Shown here one piece after another: positions 1-11,725 of a DNA stretch of 64,000 bases. The stretch's first letter is position 1. Each line of letters begins with the position of its first letter. Location of the stretch: assembly GCA_027924585.1 (NCBI GenBank), contig BSBM01000321.1, forward strand, positions 1,935,001 to 1,999,000, read 5' to 3'. The stretch is from Larix kaempferi (taxonomy: Eukaryota > Streptophyta > Pinopsida > Pinales > Pinaceae). Position numbers and translations under genes: made by a program. The notes beneath the pieces were generated by a model. The model did not search any database and was not told where the DNA came from. It was given only the letters and a program-made list of their open reading frames with translations.

Positions 1-44
1 GGACCCAACTCTCATCCATTTGGTGTTCCTACATTTTAGCTCCA

Positions 45-1200
45 ATGGTATATACCCACCATCAAAAAAACATGGACAACATGACTACCTGGGTTCCACC
101 TCAAGACATTAAAGAACTAGCATCCATAGTCATGGCATTGAAGGATATTGTTGACCAAGTTGTGCCATTGAGGCCTTCCTTTGATCATATCCACATAGGT
201 ATGGCTAACCACCTACTAGTGATTGATGTTATCTCTCAACATGTAGGATTTGCTCCAACCAATGAAGCAGTTGGCACTACAAAACATGGCACTTACACTC
301 TCTTTTCTAACACACAAAATCACTCCTTTAAAGCTAAAAATTCATGGCGCCGCTTCCCAAAGATTGACATGTGCAAATTTGATGGATTTGATCCATCAAA
401 TTGGGTTATCCAAATGGAATACTATTTTTCTCTCCATGGCATTAAGGATGATATCCAAAAGTTAAAAATTGGGGTCTTATAGTTAGATTCAGAATGTTGG
501 TAATTATTACAATGGTAGCATAAATCTTATCATCATTATGTCCCTTGGAGCCAATTTGTGAAGATCCTTCATGATTGTTTTGACTGTGACACTCACTACC
601 TAGGTTGGTTGACCAAATTATGCTAGAGTGGCATAGTTATGGACTATATTACAACCTTTGAGAAATTGGAAATCCACATAGTGGCCTCAAGGAGGCAATT
701 CGAGCACATGTCGTTATGCATCAACCCTCCACTTGGTTGGAAGCTTGTGATAGAGCTCGAGAAGATGAGATGGTGATCAACACCCAACACAAATTCACTT
801 CATTTCCCACTCACATAGTTTCTTCCTTGGCTACTACTTCCACCAATTCCACCACACTGCCATTACAAATCCATAAGTTAACCCTTGATGAAATGATCGA
901 ACGCTAATGCTCAAAACGGTGCTATAATTGTGATGAAAAATATTTATGAGAACATAAATACAAAGACCAAAATTATTCCAAATTGAGGCATCCCCACATG
1001 ATCCCATTGAGGACAACACCATGGAGGCTACCCAAAAACACAAAGTGGATGATACTATCCCACCCTTGGAATATGCTCTTGATATGCCAATTCTTGATGG
1101 GTAACCCCAAATTTCACTCAATCCTCCAAAGCTAGAGTAGTCGTCTTGGTGGTTAGGCCTTCAAAGGTTATTAAAGCCCAAGTGTCAATGTATATTACCA
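45..1200 (+). pseudogene. Ty3/gypsy gag, decayed
   Basis: This is the remnant of a retrotransposon capsid (gag) gene. The first open stretch, 45-482, ends in a typical gag segment (FPKIDMCKFDGFDPSNW, then MEYYFSLH). After a TAG the same kind of sequence continues through several stops and frame changes: WSQFVKILHDCFDC near 550 and a helical gag stretch near 640-700. Near 920 there is a zinc-knuckle-like CYNCDEKY followed by an in-frame TGA and EHKYKDQ. The order gag core then CX2C knuckle is that of chromovirus-type gypsy elements. No protease, RT or integrase follows; similarity fades by about 1,200. At least three in-frame stops make it non-functional. The 5' end may lie outside the window. 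Known: gag binds and packages element RNA. The lineage is an inference from motif style. Confidence 0.7.
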
Positions 1201-1230
1201 TGCTAGTCATCAATTTTGAGTTTTATGAAC

Positions 1231-2290
1231 ATGCACTAAGTCCCCCCTAGGTTTATTTTATTTTCTGTCAATAAAAAATTTTACCCTAAAACGAGCATTT
1301 TTTTTAAGTTTTTATTGTAAAAAGGCACAAAAGTGGTGTTATGAGGTGGAATTGGCCATGGGGGTGCTCGTTTTCTAACCCAGAGCACCCACTTAACCCC
1401 TAAATCCACTTTTCAGAGAAAATTAGTGATTATTTATCACTTAAATTGATTTGCTCTTGAAAATAGCCAAAAAGTTAAATAAATGGCCAAAAAGACCAAA
1501 TAATGGGAAAATCAAAATCCCACTGATTTAGGAAGTTTTTCTGAGACTTATCTTCGATGATTGGCAATCAAATCTGAGTTAACTAGGAGTCAATCTCTTG
1601 ATTGATTTAGTGGTTGAGTTAACTCCCTCATGAAGGGGGTGCATATCTCCATGGAGAGGGCACATTTCTTGACGTGGTAGCTTGGTAGTGGATGGATGAT
1701 AAACCCAATAGAGAGGGTGCCTACCTCTTGAGAGGTGGCGCCTCTCTCTGAGTTAAACTCATTCTCAATCCCTTAATTTACTCCTTGTTGACTCCAGTGC
1801 ACCCTCAATCAAAGGAAGCTCACTCTCTCTTTACAAATGTGCCCCCCCTCCTCTCTATGGATATTTAAGTAGTGGCTTGGCTCTTATTTTCTCATGGTGA
1901 GAGGAATGAAAGGATGTTGAAGTATTGCTCTTGTATTTTTATTATCATTTGGAATAAAGAAGGCTTTGGAGGCAGATCTCTGGTGTATGGCTCTATTTTT
2001 GTGGATGTAATGTCAATGGTTTATGAGGTAACTGTAGTGTAGCTTGTTTACTTGTTGCATTTGTCATTTATCTAGACTTTGAAAGATTGTTACCAGTCAA
2101 TAGGATAAATTATTGTAGTTTGATTTCATTTATTTATTGCTTATGCACCACGATATAGGATTTGTATGTTTTACTTGTTTATATGCATACTATTTTGATC
2201 TCCGGCATGAGAAGCATCGTATTTGATTCTCTTGTTGCAAGTAGCTTTCGTTGTGTTGCAAGTAGCTTTCGTTGTGCAGGTTGTCTATAT
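1231..2290. other. LTR-like noncoding stretch
   Basis: No coding sequence was seen. The stretch has the composition of a plant LTR: a TATA-like ATATTTAA at 1861-1868 and an AATAAA at 1953-1958 about 90 bp further on, in the order expected for U3-R. A start near 1231 (TGCACTAAGTCCCCCC) is possible, but no second copy lies in the window to prove LTR boundaries. At 2234-2276 a 21-bp unit (GTTGCAAGTAGCTTTCGTTGT) is present twice in tandem. Confidence 0.3.
2234..2276. repeat. 21-bp tandem duplication
   Basis: Two adjacent, near-perfect copies of GTTGCAAGTAGCTTTCGTTGT start at 2234 and 2255. It is a simple local duplication just left of the next LTR. Confidence 0.85.
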
Positions 2291-2908
2291 TGAAGGATTG
2301 GTTGATTTTTGGAGCAAGATCAAGAAGAGACCAGTTTTGGGAAGCACACACAAGGATGTGGACTATGCACATACAACAAAGGGGCGGAAGAGCGCAAAAG
2401 ATGGAAAGTAGTTAGGATTTTGTTCCATTAGGCATATTTTTGGGTATGTTTGTGGGATTCCCCCCCCCCCCACTAAAAAACTATAAATAGGCGGTATATA
2501 TATATATATATATATAGAAGTAGAGAAAGCGAGTAGAGCCAATTAATGATATAATAATATTTTGTTTTGGGGTTTCTATCGCACAATGCGCAGGAGTTGT
2601 ATCATTATGGATGAATGATAATGTGATGAAGATGTTTTGGAGATCCTCTTTGTGTACCAATGAATGCTTCTTCTTTTGCGTGCATACTAAATGTGATGTT
2701 ATTATGAATGTTGTTTCTGGATAACAGATCTGAATATGTTTGAGTTATAATTGTTGTTATGTTATAGATATGATGTTTATGCACAGAGATGTAAGTGGTA
2801 GAATTGCCTCCTAACCCTTCTTTTCTGTAGAAACCTGGTTCCTATAGCCCCTCCTCAGATGTCTTGGGTGAGCTTTCATATATTTAACATTTGATGCCAT
2901 AAGGACCA
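2291..2908 (+). repeat. Left LTR of the coiled-coil element
   Basis: This matches 5872-6480 along its length. Shared landmarks include GATCAAGAAGRGACCARTTT, a cytosine run, ACTATAAATAGG, and TAGAAACCTGGTTCCTA near the right end. A TATA box (CTATAAATAG, 2481-2490) sits 190 bp into the repeat. The first 20 bp differ from the right copy, which begins TGTTGGGGG. Confidence 0.75.
2481..2516 (+). promoter_or_regulatory. LTR TATA box and adjoining (TA)n
   Basis: CTATAAATAG at 2481-2490 is followed by a (TA)11 microsatellite at 2495-2516. The right LTR has the same TATA box (6052-6061) but a GATA-rich tract instead of the pure TA run. The conserved TATA box suggests this is the element promoter. Confidence 0.6.
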
Positions 2909-2997
2909 ATATCTAGGGGTTTTGTTGGTATTTTATTGCTAGAACTTGGGTCTGCCGTCTGCATGCCAAAAAATGGTTCCATTGTCGGGACCTGAAT

Positions 2998-3414
2998 ATG
3001 ATATGGAAGGGAATGTGGAGGCCAACTAGAGAAGAGATAGATCAATGGCTAGATGAGAAACATCGCGATTTTGCACGAGAATGGAACCCCAATCCAGGAA
3101 TAATTGAAGAGGACTGGTTAGAAAGGTATGTATTTTCAGAGTTCTATGAAATATTTTTTTGTGAGTTCCCTACAGTACTAGCATATTGGTTGCTCAGATT
3201 AGTCGATACAAACCCAAGATATAACCCTGTGATTCCAAGAAACGGGACTCCTGATGAAATCCAGTGGTTGAAAACCGTAAGTAACCATATCTCGCGCGTA
3301 GTTGATTTCTGGATAGATAGTGTATTGGAAGGGTACATTATTGAGTTTTCTATAAGTGGAACGAGATCTTATTGTGATGCAGAGATAAAGTTCTTGAAAG
3401 GACCACGTGGATGA
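2998..3414 (+). CDS. Element ORF, tryptophan-rich N-terminal part
   Basis: An uninterrupted 138-codon frame starts at ATG 2998, about 90 bp after the left LTR. It begins MIWKGMWRPTREEIDQWLDE and is rich in Trp, Glu and aromatic residues (YVFSEFYEIFF, VLAYWLLRLVD, GTPDEIQWL, VDFWIDSVLEGYI). It carries no zinc knuckle, DTG/DSG protease or RT motif, and I do not recognise the family. The position right behind the LTR and the matching orientation suggest it is the start of the element's own protein, whose coiled-coil continuation lies at about 3,690-5,830. The frame ends at TGA 3412-3414, probably a lesion or old exon end. The function is unknown. A structural, gag-like role would be a guess based only on position and the downstream coiled coil. 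Confidence 0.5.
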   Translation: MIWKGMWRPTREEIDQWLDEKHRDFAREWNPNPGIIEEDWLERYVFSEFYEIFFCEFPTVLAYWLLRLVDTNPRYNPVIPRNGTPDEIQWLKTVSNHISRVVDFWIDSVLEGYIIEFSISGTRSYCDAEIKFLKGPRG

Positions 3415-5830
3415 TATATTGGTCGAAATCTATGTGGATTAAGATGCTATTGTGCAACAAAGGTTGTATGACTATGGAATCTCAGTACTAATTTTTTTTG
3501 TGCACATCGGGGAATGGGGGGATGACTAGAGAAGGGTCTAAGAGTATGGAAGGAAAGATGAAAGTGGAATGAATAAGCTAAGAATGTTGAAAGGGGAGAA
3601 GATGTGAGTGCCCTTCTAGATAAGAAGCAGGAGAAACCCCTTATGAAGAAGATGACAGAGAAATATAGTACCCAAGAGCCGACAAAGGATTGTCAGTTGA
3701 GCACATCAATGACAAAGCAATGAGGTTCTCCACCCAGACCTTAGCATGTAAGATATTTTGGAAGAGTTGTAAAGACCAAGTTTCAACAGTAATTATTGCA
3801 ACTGCAACACAGTGCATGGAGGGAGTACAAATGAGCTGGTTGACATTCCTTCTAAATGAGTTTTTTTTACTGACTACCAGGAAGCGCAAGAGAAAGGTAC
3901 ACCTTTTCATTACACTTGGCTGCTAATATGCATTGTGCTCGAAGGAGCCAGTAGATAGTCAATTCTTTGACAAAAATAAGAATCCCTTTTTAGCATCAAG
4001 ATATGCAGATTTATGGTGTACATACAACAAGCGCAAACAGATAGATAGTAACATAGAGTTCTTTCTATATAGTGAGGATATTGGAGAAATTATCAAAAGG
4101 ATACCACACATATAGCCACATATAATTGATATATATAAGGGGATTGTGTGTTTTAAGGTAGGGATGCATCATATCTATGTGCAAGCAAAAATGATCCCCA
4201 TAAGCAATGGTTAGCTACCATGTTTAGGCATTCAGAGGGTGACATTGGTCAAATTATAAATAATTGGGATCCGACATGGTGTGTTCCAGTGATAGAAGAA
4301 GAAGAAGCCACACAATAGAAGTAAGCGGAAAAAGAAGAAAACATTCCACCACAGAGTAAGTCCATAGAAGAGGAGACTGAAAGTGTAGAAATTTTCCTTG
4401 GAACTATACAACAGACTGCACAGACTGAGAAAAGAACAGAAAAGGACCAACTAGAAGGATCATCAAGGAAGAAGAGGAAGACATCCAAACCCAGCTCTGT
4501 TCAGGTGTTGACAAAAGGCGATGTAGATCAGATTGGCTAGGAGGTCAAGAGTTTCACTGAGGAAGTCATGGAGAAGGTAGCCATAAAGGAGGAAATGGAA
4601 TACCTTGCGACCAAACAAGAGGAGATCTTCATGAAAGTCAAAGAAGAGTGTGCAACATAAACCAGTTGTTGACGATGACTAAGAAGGAAGAAGGACAGAG
4701 CAGTGTGAAAACACACTCAACTACACAGATGCGGGTTGCAATGGAGCCACAACAAGGATTGAAGATTTCAGCAACAACATTGGTATTTCCCACACAAGAG
4801 ATGCAGGAGACAACGTTCATAATAAGTCACATAGAGATAGTCTTGTCGTGCTTACCTGTGGATGAGCTACATACATCTATCAAGTAGGAGATCCGAGGGA
4901 GACATGAGGCAACCACATCATAATGTTATAGAATCCAAGATGAAAATGAAGCATTAGAGGAGGAATGCTAGAGAATGTGAATGGAGAAAGAGGAAACGGT
5001 GCAGAAGACAACAAAACTACAGAAGGAAGTAGAAGAGGCAGCTAAAAAGAGTGATAAGCTGAAGAAGGAAGTAGAGGAAATGCAAAAGAAGAATTCAATA
5101 TTGCAGAAGGCACTTGAGGAAGTATGTAGCATGCTACCATATGTGCAGATAGAAAAGGATACCCCTCTAAAAGATAAGGTGATGAAGATAGGTGAATCCA
5201 TTCAAGGTTTTCACGTTAAGATTGAGGAGCTTGCAATGAAGCAACAACCAAAGACACCATCGGAGGTCAGAGTAGTGCACGAACACAGACAATAGAGAGT
5301 GAACATTGTAGTAGACAACATTAGGACCTTGGAATTTAAGTGTGAAAATTTGCACGAGGAAAGTACTCAGCTATGGGAATAGTTAGTCGCATATGAACAA
5401 TTGAAGGAAGTGGACCAAAATTTTCAGGTTGCGCAAGAAGAAGAACAAAAGATGCGCCATAGTTTAGTTATCCTACCATTAGTGGAGAAGATGGCCAAGA
5501 TGGGAGAATACAAAAAACAACATATGGAAGCAAGCAAGATCTGAGAAGAGCGACATAAGATAGCCAACAAACTAGAGCCATTACAAGATCAAGCCATGCA
5601 AGTCGCAGAACAATTTGCACATGTACAGGGGCAAGTTAAGCAAACTACCGAGGCATACACAGAAACCTTTAAGTTAAATCTCAATGAGAAACTGGAAGAA
5701 GGAATTTTGGCCAAAGAAGCAGAAATGAAGGAGAAGGTCGCGACTGTACAAGAAACCTTGTAGAAATTAGAAGCAATAGTGCAACCATAGAAGCAAGCAT
5801 AATTGTAAACAAGAACAGAGACCCAAGTTT
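3415..5830 (+). pseudogene. Coiled-coil continuation of the element ORF
   Basis: The frame continues in pieces: 3690-3926, 3933-4115, about 4,240-4,660 and 4981-5830, separated by stops and small shifts. The first pieces are globular-looking (FWKSCKDQVSTVIIATATQ, FLASRYADLWCTYNKRKQ). From about 4,290 the protein is acidic and basic (EEEE, SSRKKRKTSKPSS, a possible nuclear localisation signal). From 4,981 it is a long heptad-like coiled coil (KLQKEVEEAAKKSDKLKKEV, LKDKVMKIGESIQ, EYKKQHMEASKI). At least six in-frame stops are present. The piece ends about 40 bp before the right LTR. No enzymatic motif is visible. Together with 2998-3414 the original protein may have been 800-900 residues; this length is inferred from the span only. 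Confidence 0.5.
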
Positions 5831-5871
5831 GGATGACCAAATGAGGTAGCTCGGGATGAGCCACAAGTGAG

Positions 5872-6480
5872 TGTTGGGGGCCTTTTGGAGCGGGATCAAG
5901 AAGGGACCAATTTTGGGAAGCGCATGCAAGGATGTGGACTATGCACATACAACAAAGGGGCATAATAGCGCAAAATATGGAAAGTAGTTAGGATTTTGGT
6001 CCATTAAGCATATTTTGCGTATGTTTGTGGGTTTTGCCCCCCCAATAAAAAACTATAAATAGGTTGTAGATAGAGAGATAGATATATAGAAGTACAGAAA
6101 GTGAGTAGAGCTAATGAATGATGTAATACTCTTTTGTTTTAGAGTTTCTATCACGTAGTGTGCAGGAGATGTATGGTTATGGATGAATGATAATGCGATG
6201 AAGATGTTTTGGAGATCCTCTTTGTATACTAATGAATGCTTTTTATTTTGTGCGCATACTAAATGTGATGTTATAATGAATGTTTCTTCTAGGTAACAGA
6301 TTTGAATATGTTTGAGTTATAATTGTTTTTATGTTATAGATATGATGTTTATGCGTAGATCTATAAGTGGTAGAATTTCCTCCTGACCCTTCTTGTATGT
6401 AGAAACCTGGTTCCTACAACCCCCCCTCAGATGCCTCGGGTGAGAGTTCATTTGTTTAACAGGTGATGCCGTAAGGGCCA
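5872..6480 (+). repeat. Right LTR of the coiled-coil element
   Basis: Begins TGTTGGGGGCC and ends GTAAGGGCCA (TG...CA). It is the direct repeat of 2291-2908, including the TATA box ACTATAAATAGG at 6051-6062. Numerous substitutions and small indels relative to the left copy indicate an old insertion. Confidence 0.75.
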
Positions 6481-9312
6481 GTAACAGGTGATGCCTCTTC
6501 CCTCTTTCGTTCACATTTAAATTTGAACTCTTTCTTTGGTTAAGGTTCTTACATGCTTATTCAAATCAGTTTCTTTCAAGAATATCAATAGTTGATTGTT
6601 TAAGTATGCATGTTTTAACTAGATCTAAGTTTTAAAGCTTCATTTTTAATAGATCTAGCTTTCCTAACTTAGTACTTGAGCTTATTAAGTTTTCTATCTA
6701 TCGAAATACTTAAGCTACTAAAATTATTTATGCTTTTAAGGGTCTTATCTAGCAATTTGAGTGCTTTCAGGTGGCTGGTTTTTCACTTTTAATGAACAGG
6801 TAAGAGGAAGTGCAACCGAAAAATCGAAGATCCAGGCCATCCAAGACCTCCCGAAGCAATATATCTTGATCTTGTTTCATCTTGAAAACCTTGTAAGCCT
6901 TTGGATCCGAATCTATAAGGACCAGAGGCACCCACCTTAAAAAAATTAATAATAAAAGCAAGTGGGCTACCCAATGGCCACAACTGATCCCCCTTGGGGA
7001 TCTGTGTCATTTTTATGGCGTGATATTTTTATTCTCTTGCTTTATTTATGTTTGGATTTACTAATCGTTAGCTTAATCTTATTTTCTTAGTTAGAAGTAG
7101 TTAGTTTTTCTTTTTGTCATTTCAATTTTGCAATCAGTGAGTAATGAACTTTGACTTAGATCCCCCGTATGCTCTTGTCCACTGTGGGATTTGCCTTATC
7201 ATCTGGAAAAATAAAAAAGGGGATTCAAGTAACTAGTAATAATAGGAAAATCCACATAAAAATTTATTGTCAAAGTGAGGGATTCTCAAAGAACTTACTA
7301 CGAAGTTAGGGGGCTACTCTAAGCATACTTTATGTCTCGCCCCATTGGACACCTGGTATAGTGGCTTTTGCACTCACCATTGAGGATAAAGGGCTAAGTG
7401 GGATAAACCAGAATAAACCCACTTTAATCCACTCATCATAATAAATCTAAAACTGACCAAGGAGCATTGCACAACCTTTCCTTTCGACAACAATCACTTA
7501 ATTATTTTGGCAATGGTCCTTCATAATCTTTTGCTTAAATCAACTATGTGTCGTGATTAATCATATTATTTGCCGCTACTTTAAATGTATGGTTGTTGCT
7601 CTCTCTTGTTTCAGTATTTTATTCAAACTCCTATATTTCTTTTTCTTGCAACTTAGCGTAATCAACCTTAGTTATTTTATTAGGGACCACATCCCTCGGC
7701 TTCGCTAGGAGTTGGCCTAGATGGAGGAGTCAAGTGTTAAGTGACAACAAGCTTGACTTGTGACTTGCCCCCAAGGACGCACCCATTGGCTTGAATATTT
7801 ATGCCATGTGACCCAAATTAGGCGGCAACACAGTGGATTAGACATTTCAAGAAGTCTGTAGCACAAGCATCACATTTTTGGATAGGATTTATGAAGTTCT
7901 ACCATTGGATGGGATCTTGATTGTCCTGGAGGGCGGGGAATGACAAACTTATTTACATAAAGTGTTGGATTAGTGGTGCGATAGGATAAGGTGCCTTATA
8001 TCAATATTTTCTTGCATATCCTTCTCTCATATCTACAAGTCCTATAACAAGGTAGCATATCAACTTTCGAAAATAGCTGTGAGAGCAGAGGAGGGCACCA
8101 TATTTTGTGAAGAATTTGAGGACTTTACGAAGGTTGATGAGGGTTGCCTCAAGGTCTATTAGTTGTATTATGATTTTTTGTTTTTGGTCTTGTTATTTTG
8201 TTACTGGATTATGCATTCAATAGGTTACTGATTTATTTGTTGTTAGGGGAGCCCCCTTTTTTGGGTTGATATGGATGTACATCAATAGTTTTTATTCTAT
8301 TTCTAGTTTCTAGAACCATTTTCAATGGAATTGGAGACTTATTTTGAAATTTGTTGAAGGATGTATTATGATTTGTGATTATAACTTTGATTCAATTGAA
8401 TATCAAGTTATAGATTTTTTCTCTTGAAAAAAAAGAAATAATAAAATAATTCCTTTAGAGAATTAAAAATTAACTAATTTTTTACATGTGCATAGCTAAT
8501 CTCTGTTTCACCTTCCACAAGGACTCACTTCTTCAACACCCATTTTTACATAACTTTTTTTTTTCCTTGTACTTTCCTTCCATTTTTTTGAATTTATATC
8601 ATTGAGGAAAATTGGATCACACATATCTCTATAATGACTCACAATGTTGTTACCAATGCACAACTACTAGATTTCCCTCTTTAGTAAGTTGGAGTGAAAA
8701 CAACTAATTGGGAGAGTTATTTGGAACCTATTGTTGGTTCCAATCCCCTTTCCTCTCAGCATTTTCAATAGAATTTTAGTGATTTTATGCATTCTCAAAT
8801 GGTGATGCAAGGTGGAACATGTGTTCATTTGATAAACCCCATTGCAACAAGGCAACAAATAGAAGTGCAAGGTTTTCAATAATGATATGTAGAGCGAATA
8901 ATCCTTATCATTGACTACAAGGTTGGTGGAATTTTTCTTCACCGAACAAACTAGTGCATGCAATGAATTGAGGAATGGAGAAAAGGTTGAACTAGAGGGC
9001 CAAGTGAGGACCTGCCACAAAATATAAAACTAGATAACAAAAAACAACACGACAAATGTTACCATAATAACACCACATTAAACTTAAAACACCGAAGGTT
9101 TGCTTCGAGATATTTTGTATGTGTTTACATAACTAGGACCTACAGTAATGACTGCAAAATCCTCCCTTATTTTTCACACATTAAAAAAATCATGACAAAA
9201 TTAAACACAAGCACACGATTTTTAGAAAGTTACACTCATTTTCACAACAAATGAGGCAACACAACTTTTATCCATGTTTATTTTAGTTTCAAAACATTGA
9301 GTGAAGCAAAGC
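6481..9312. other. Noncoding, nothing recognised
   Basis: AT-rich DNA without credible ORFs. Around 8,160-8,300 a T-rich stretch ends in GGATGTACATCAATAG, the style of an old retroelement 3' end, but no RT or endonuclease frame precedes it. Homopolymer runs occur near 8,560. Confidence 0.5.
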
Positions 9313-9387
9313 ATGTTGTTAAACTCTGAAACTCACCACGTTGTTAAACTTTGGAACTCACCACACTATTAGACTTTGAAACTCTTA
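9313..9387. repeat. 25-bp tandem repeat, 3 copies
   Basis: The unit GTTGTTAAACTYTGRAACTCACCAC starts at 9315 and 9340, with a diverged third copy (ACTATTAGACTTTGAAACTC) at 9365. Confidence 0.75.
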
Positions 9388-10734
9388 TTGGGTTGATACA
9401 AAAAATTATTGTTAAACAAACAACAATGTTGCTAGAAACATAAAAAAGAAAGTGAAAGAGTGCGATAGATAAAAATGTATAGATTTGAGATGAGGAGAAT
9501 AATCAATCCACGGAACATATAGGTGAGAATTTGATGATGTAGGACACTACATGAACAAAAGCACAATTCTTACTGTAGTAGCCCCATTTTTTATTTTTTT
9601 TTGTTATGTTCACAAAGTCCATTTTGCACGTTCATATGTAAACATAATAAAGAGAAAACATGCTAGAATTTTTCACTTTAACGTGATAGAGATTTTAATC
9701 CCAAACATAATCATTGACAAATTCCCATGTGAAACAAATAAAAACTACTCATTATGGCCGAGTGTGGGAGAGTCAAACACAATAAATATGGACAATAAAT
9801 GATATACCAATCATCAGATTAATAGTGCTTATAACACATGAAATCAAATGAGGATTAAAAAAGAAAAGGTATTCAATCTTTGGTAGGGATTATGTGGACG
9901 TAAGCTATGTGATGGATTTAACACTGTGGAATCATATATCATATCAATGAATAGATTAGAGCCAACAAAAAACAAAATAATGTAGTTTTTAAACAAGAGA
10001 CACGAGGTGGAAATGTCCCCGTAGTCGCTTTCGGCAATTGCTAATAGCTACTGCTATAATATGATACTTTTGCCACAAAATTGTAATAGAAAATAAAATT
10101 CTTTTGCTACAAAATTGCTTAGCCATCAAATTGATTTTCAATGTTTTGACAAAACAAAGATAGTTGAAAAATATGCAAAGCGTGTCAACCAAATCCATAA
10201 AATAACTGCAACAAGATGCAATATAGCCTCTATATATTCAAAGTAACCTGATTCCTGCTTGTTATTACGGGAATCACCAGCTGGTCCATGATTTTATGTA
10301 CAACTTTTATATTGAAGGACGCAAGTGTCAGGTTCCTTCGAAGGAGTAATGGGCATAAGACCAGCCTCTACCAAGGCTATGACCAACTCTAAAATCCTAT
10401 CTACATGTATATCATGGTCCCCCTTTTTAAACAAACAATCACATGACTCGAACCGCTCATTGCTTACAATTGTGTATTACTATTAGTTCATGGTCATTTG
10501 TATCAATTCCAAAATTATATATCATTATATTCATCTTTTAAATAGAGATACTTTAATTTTTATTATTAGGAATTAACAATTGATTATATTATCAGATAGT
10601 CCCTTTAAATTCATTAGAAAGGGGTCTATTAAATATTCTCATGTTAAAAAGGTATATGTTAAAAAGTGTATATCAAATAGTCTCATGTTAAAAGGGTATA
10701 TTAAACAAGTATTTAACATGTTCCATTAGGGCTC
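9388..10734. other. Noncoding, nothing recognised
   Basis: AT-rich. A minus-strand open stretch near 10,300-10,410 (RILELVIALVEAGLMPI) has protein-like composition, but no splice signals or family could be assigned. Confidence 0.4.
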
Positions 10735-10825
10735 CTCGCACACAAATGGAGAGACTCGAACTCTCGGCTCATTTAAGAGCAACATTTTCAGTTTTCTAAG
10801 TCGTCTGTCAACCTCTGGCACCACT
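10735..10825 (-). other. tRNA-like B-box segment
   Basis: On the minus strand GAGAGTTCGAGTCTCTC forms a perfect T-arm-like stem-loop close to the pol III B box (GGTTCGANTCC). A weak A-box-like TGCCAGAGGTT lies about 60 nt upstream. The acceptor ends do not pair, so this is not a complete tRNA. It may be a SINE head or tRNA relic. Confidence 0.3.
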
Positions 10826-11068
10826 TCCAATCTTCGGAAAAAAGATATACACGGGTTGCCAACTAGCTCAATAGGATTACATTGGTATTACCCAATTATC
10901 CGTTTCCTGCATTACTTCCAATCTTCATAAAAAGGGCATACATGGGTTTCCAACTAGACCAATAGGCTTACCTTGGCACCACCCATTTATAATTTCCCTA
11001 CATTACTTCTAATCTTCAGAAAAAAGGATATACACTGGTTTCCAACTAGCCATTATGGCTAAACTGCT
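10805..11068. repeat. 91-bp tandem repeat, about 3 copies
   Basis: ACTTCYAATCTTC recurs at 10,823, 10,914 and 11,005, an exact 91-bp period. Each unit also contains an A-rich tract, GATATACACKGGTT and CCAACTAG. The array abuts the tRNA-like segment. Confidence 0.85.
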
Positions 11069-11159
11069 TCACAACCCTTATAACATGCAAGAATCCAGGT
11101 ATTAAAAAGAAAATATAATCAAAGCTATACATGAATTCATAATCAGGATATATGTGGTT

Positions 11160-11725
11160 CATCGTAAGCATGAGATGAATCAATGTCCTTCAACTGAGGC
11201 ACAAAATTCGACAATGTCAGTTATTAAAACTTCTAGTGTCTAAACCAAGTTCTGTAACCAGACTGAAATTCAACTTTGAAAATTGTCATAAGATACCTTG
11301 TTGTACTGCATAAAGGCCCCATTGGAGAAGCTGAGCGATTGTCAGGAGACTCGACAAGATTCTCCAGGACCTACCAGGCCAAAAATTACAGTTTCTTGAT
11401 AAAATATCATGCCCAAGGTTCAAAGTTAAATTACTCCAAAAGACTAATCAAGCTTCACCTAATATTAGCATGTCTCTCTACAACCTATCATGTTGCTGGC
11501 CAAACCAACCATTGCTTTGATAAGTCCATAACCAAAGATAATGGATGACACATGGTATTACAATAAACACAAATTGGTTCATGAAAATACGCATTCATGA
11601 ATTTCATTCAAACTATAGTGCATGATATTAAAATCAACACAAAATCAAAACAAGAATAATGAAACACTTACTTGTTGCTCCAAGCTACGAGAGAGCTTCC
11701 TGTCTACCCCCGCAAGCTTTCATAT
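11160..11725 (-). other. Exon-like islands of an unidentified gene
   Basis: The minus strand shows short protein-like stretches bounded by splice signals. One is LAGVDRKLSRSLEQQ, ending at a near-consensus donor (CAACAA|GTAAGTG, near 11,675). Another is a 75-nt stretch (VLENLVESPDNRSASPMG) after a TGGTAG acceptor and before AAG|GTATCT (near 11,295-11,372). A third, after TTTTGTGCCTCAG, opens LKDIDSSHAYDEPHIS then TGA (near 11,160-11,205). Reading phases do not join cleanly across all three, so this may be a decayed gene or chance. No family is recognised. Confidence 0.25.

Larger units (their letters stand above)
2291..6480 (+). mobile_element. Non-autonomous LTR element with coiled-coil ORF
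   Basis: Two direct repeats of about 610 bp (2291-2908 and 5872-6480) flank a 2.96-kb interior. The interior lacks gag, protease, RT, RNase H and integrase motifs, so this is a large retrotransposon derivative that would need proteins from another element to move. The interior instead carries a plus-strand protein gene, now broken: an N-terminal tryptophan-rich part (2998-3414) and a lysine/glutamate-rich coiled-coil C-terminal part (about 4,300-5,830). The 5' edge of the left LTR is diverged, and no clean target duplication or primer-binding site was recognised, so the ends are approximate. Confidence 0.65.

Noticed and set aside
8160-8300. LINE 3' end
   Set aside because: Only a T-rich stretch with a GGATGTACATC motif; no RT or endonuclease frame upstream and no target duplication identified.
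10735-10825. Complete tRNA gene on the minus strand
   Set aside because: Only the T-arm is convincing; acceptor ends do not pair and no proper anticodon arm could be placed.
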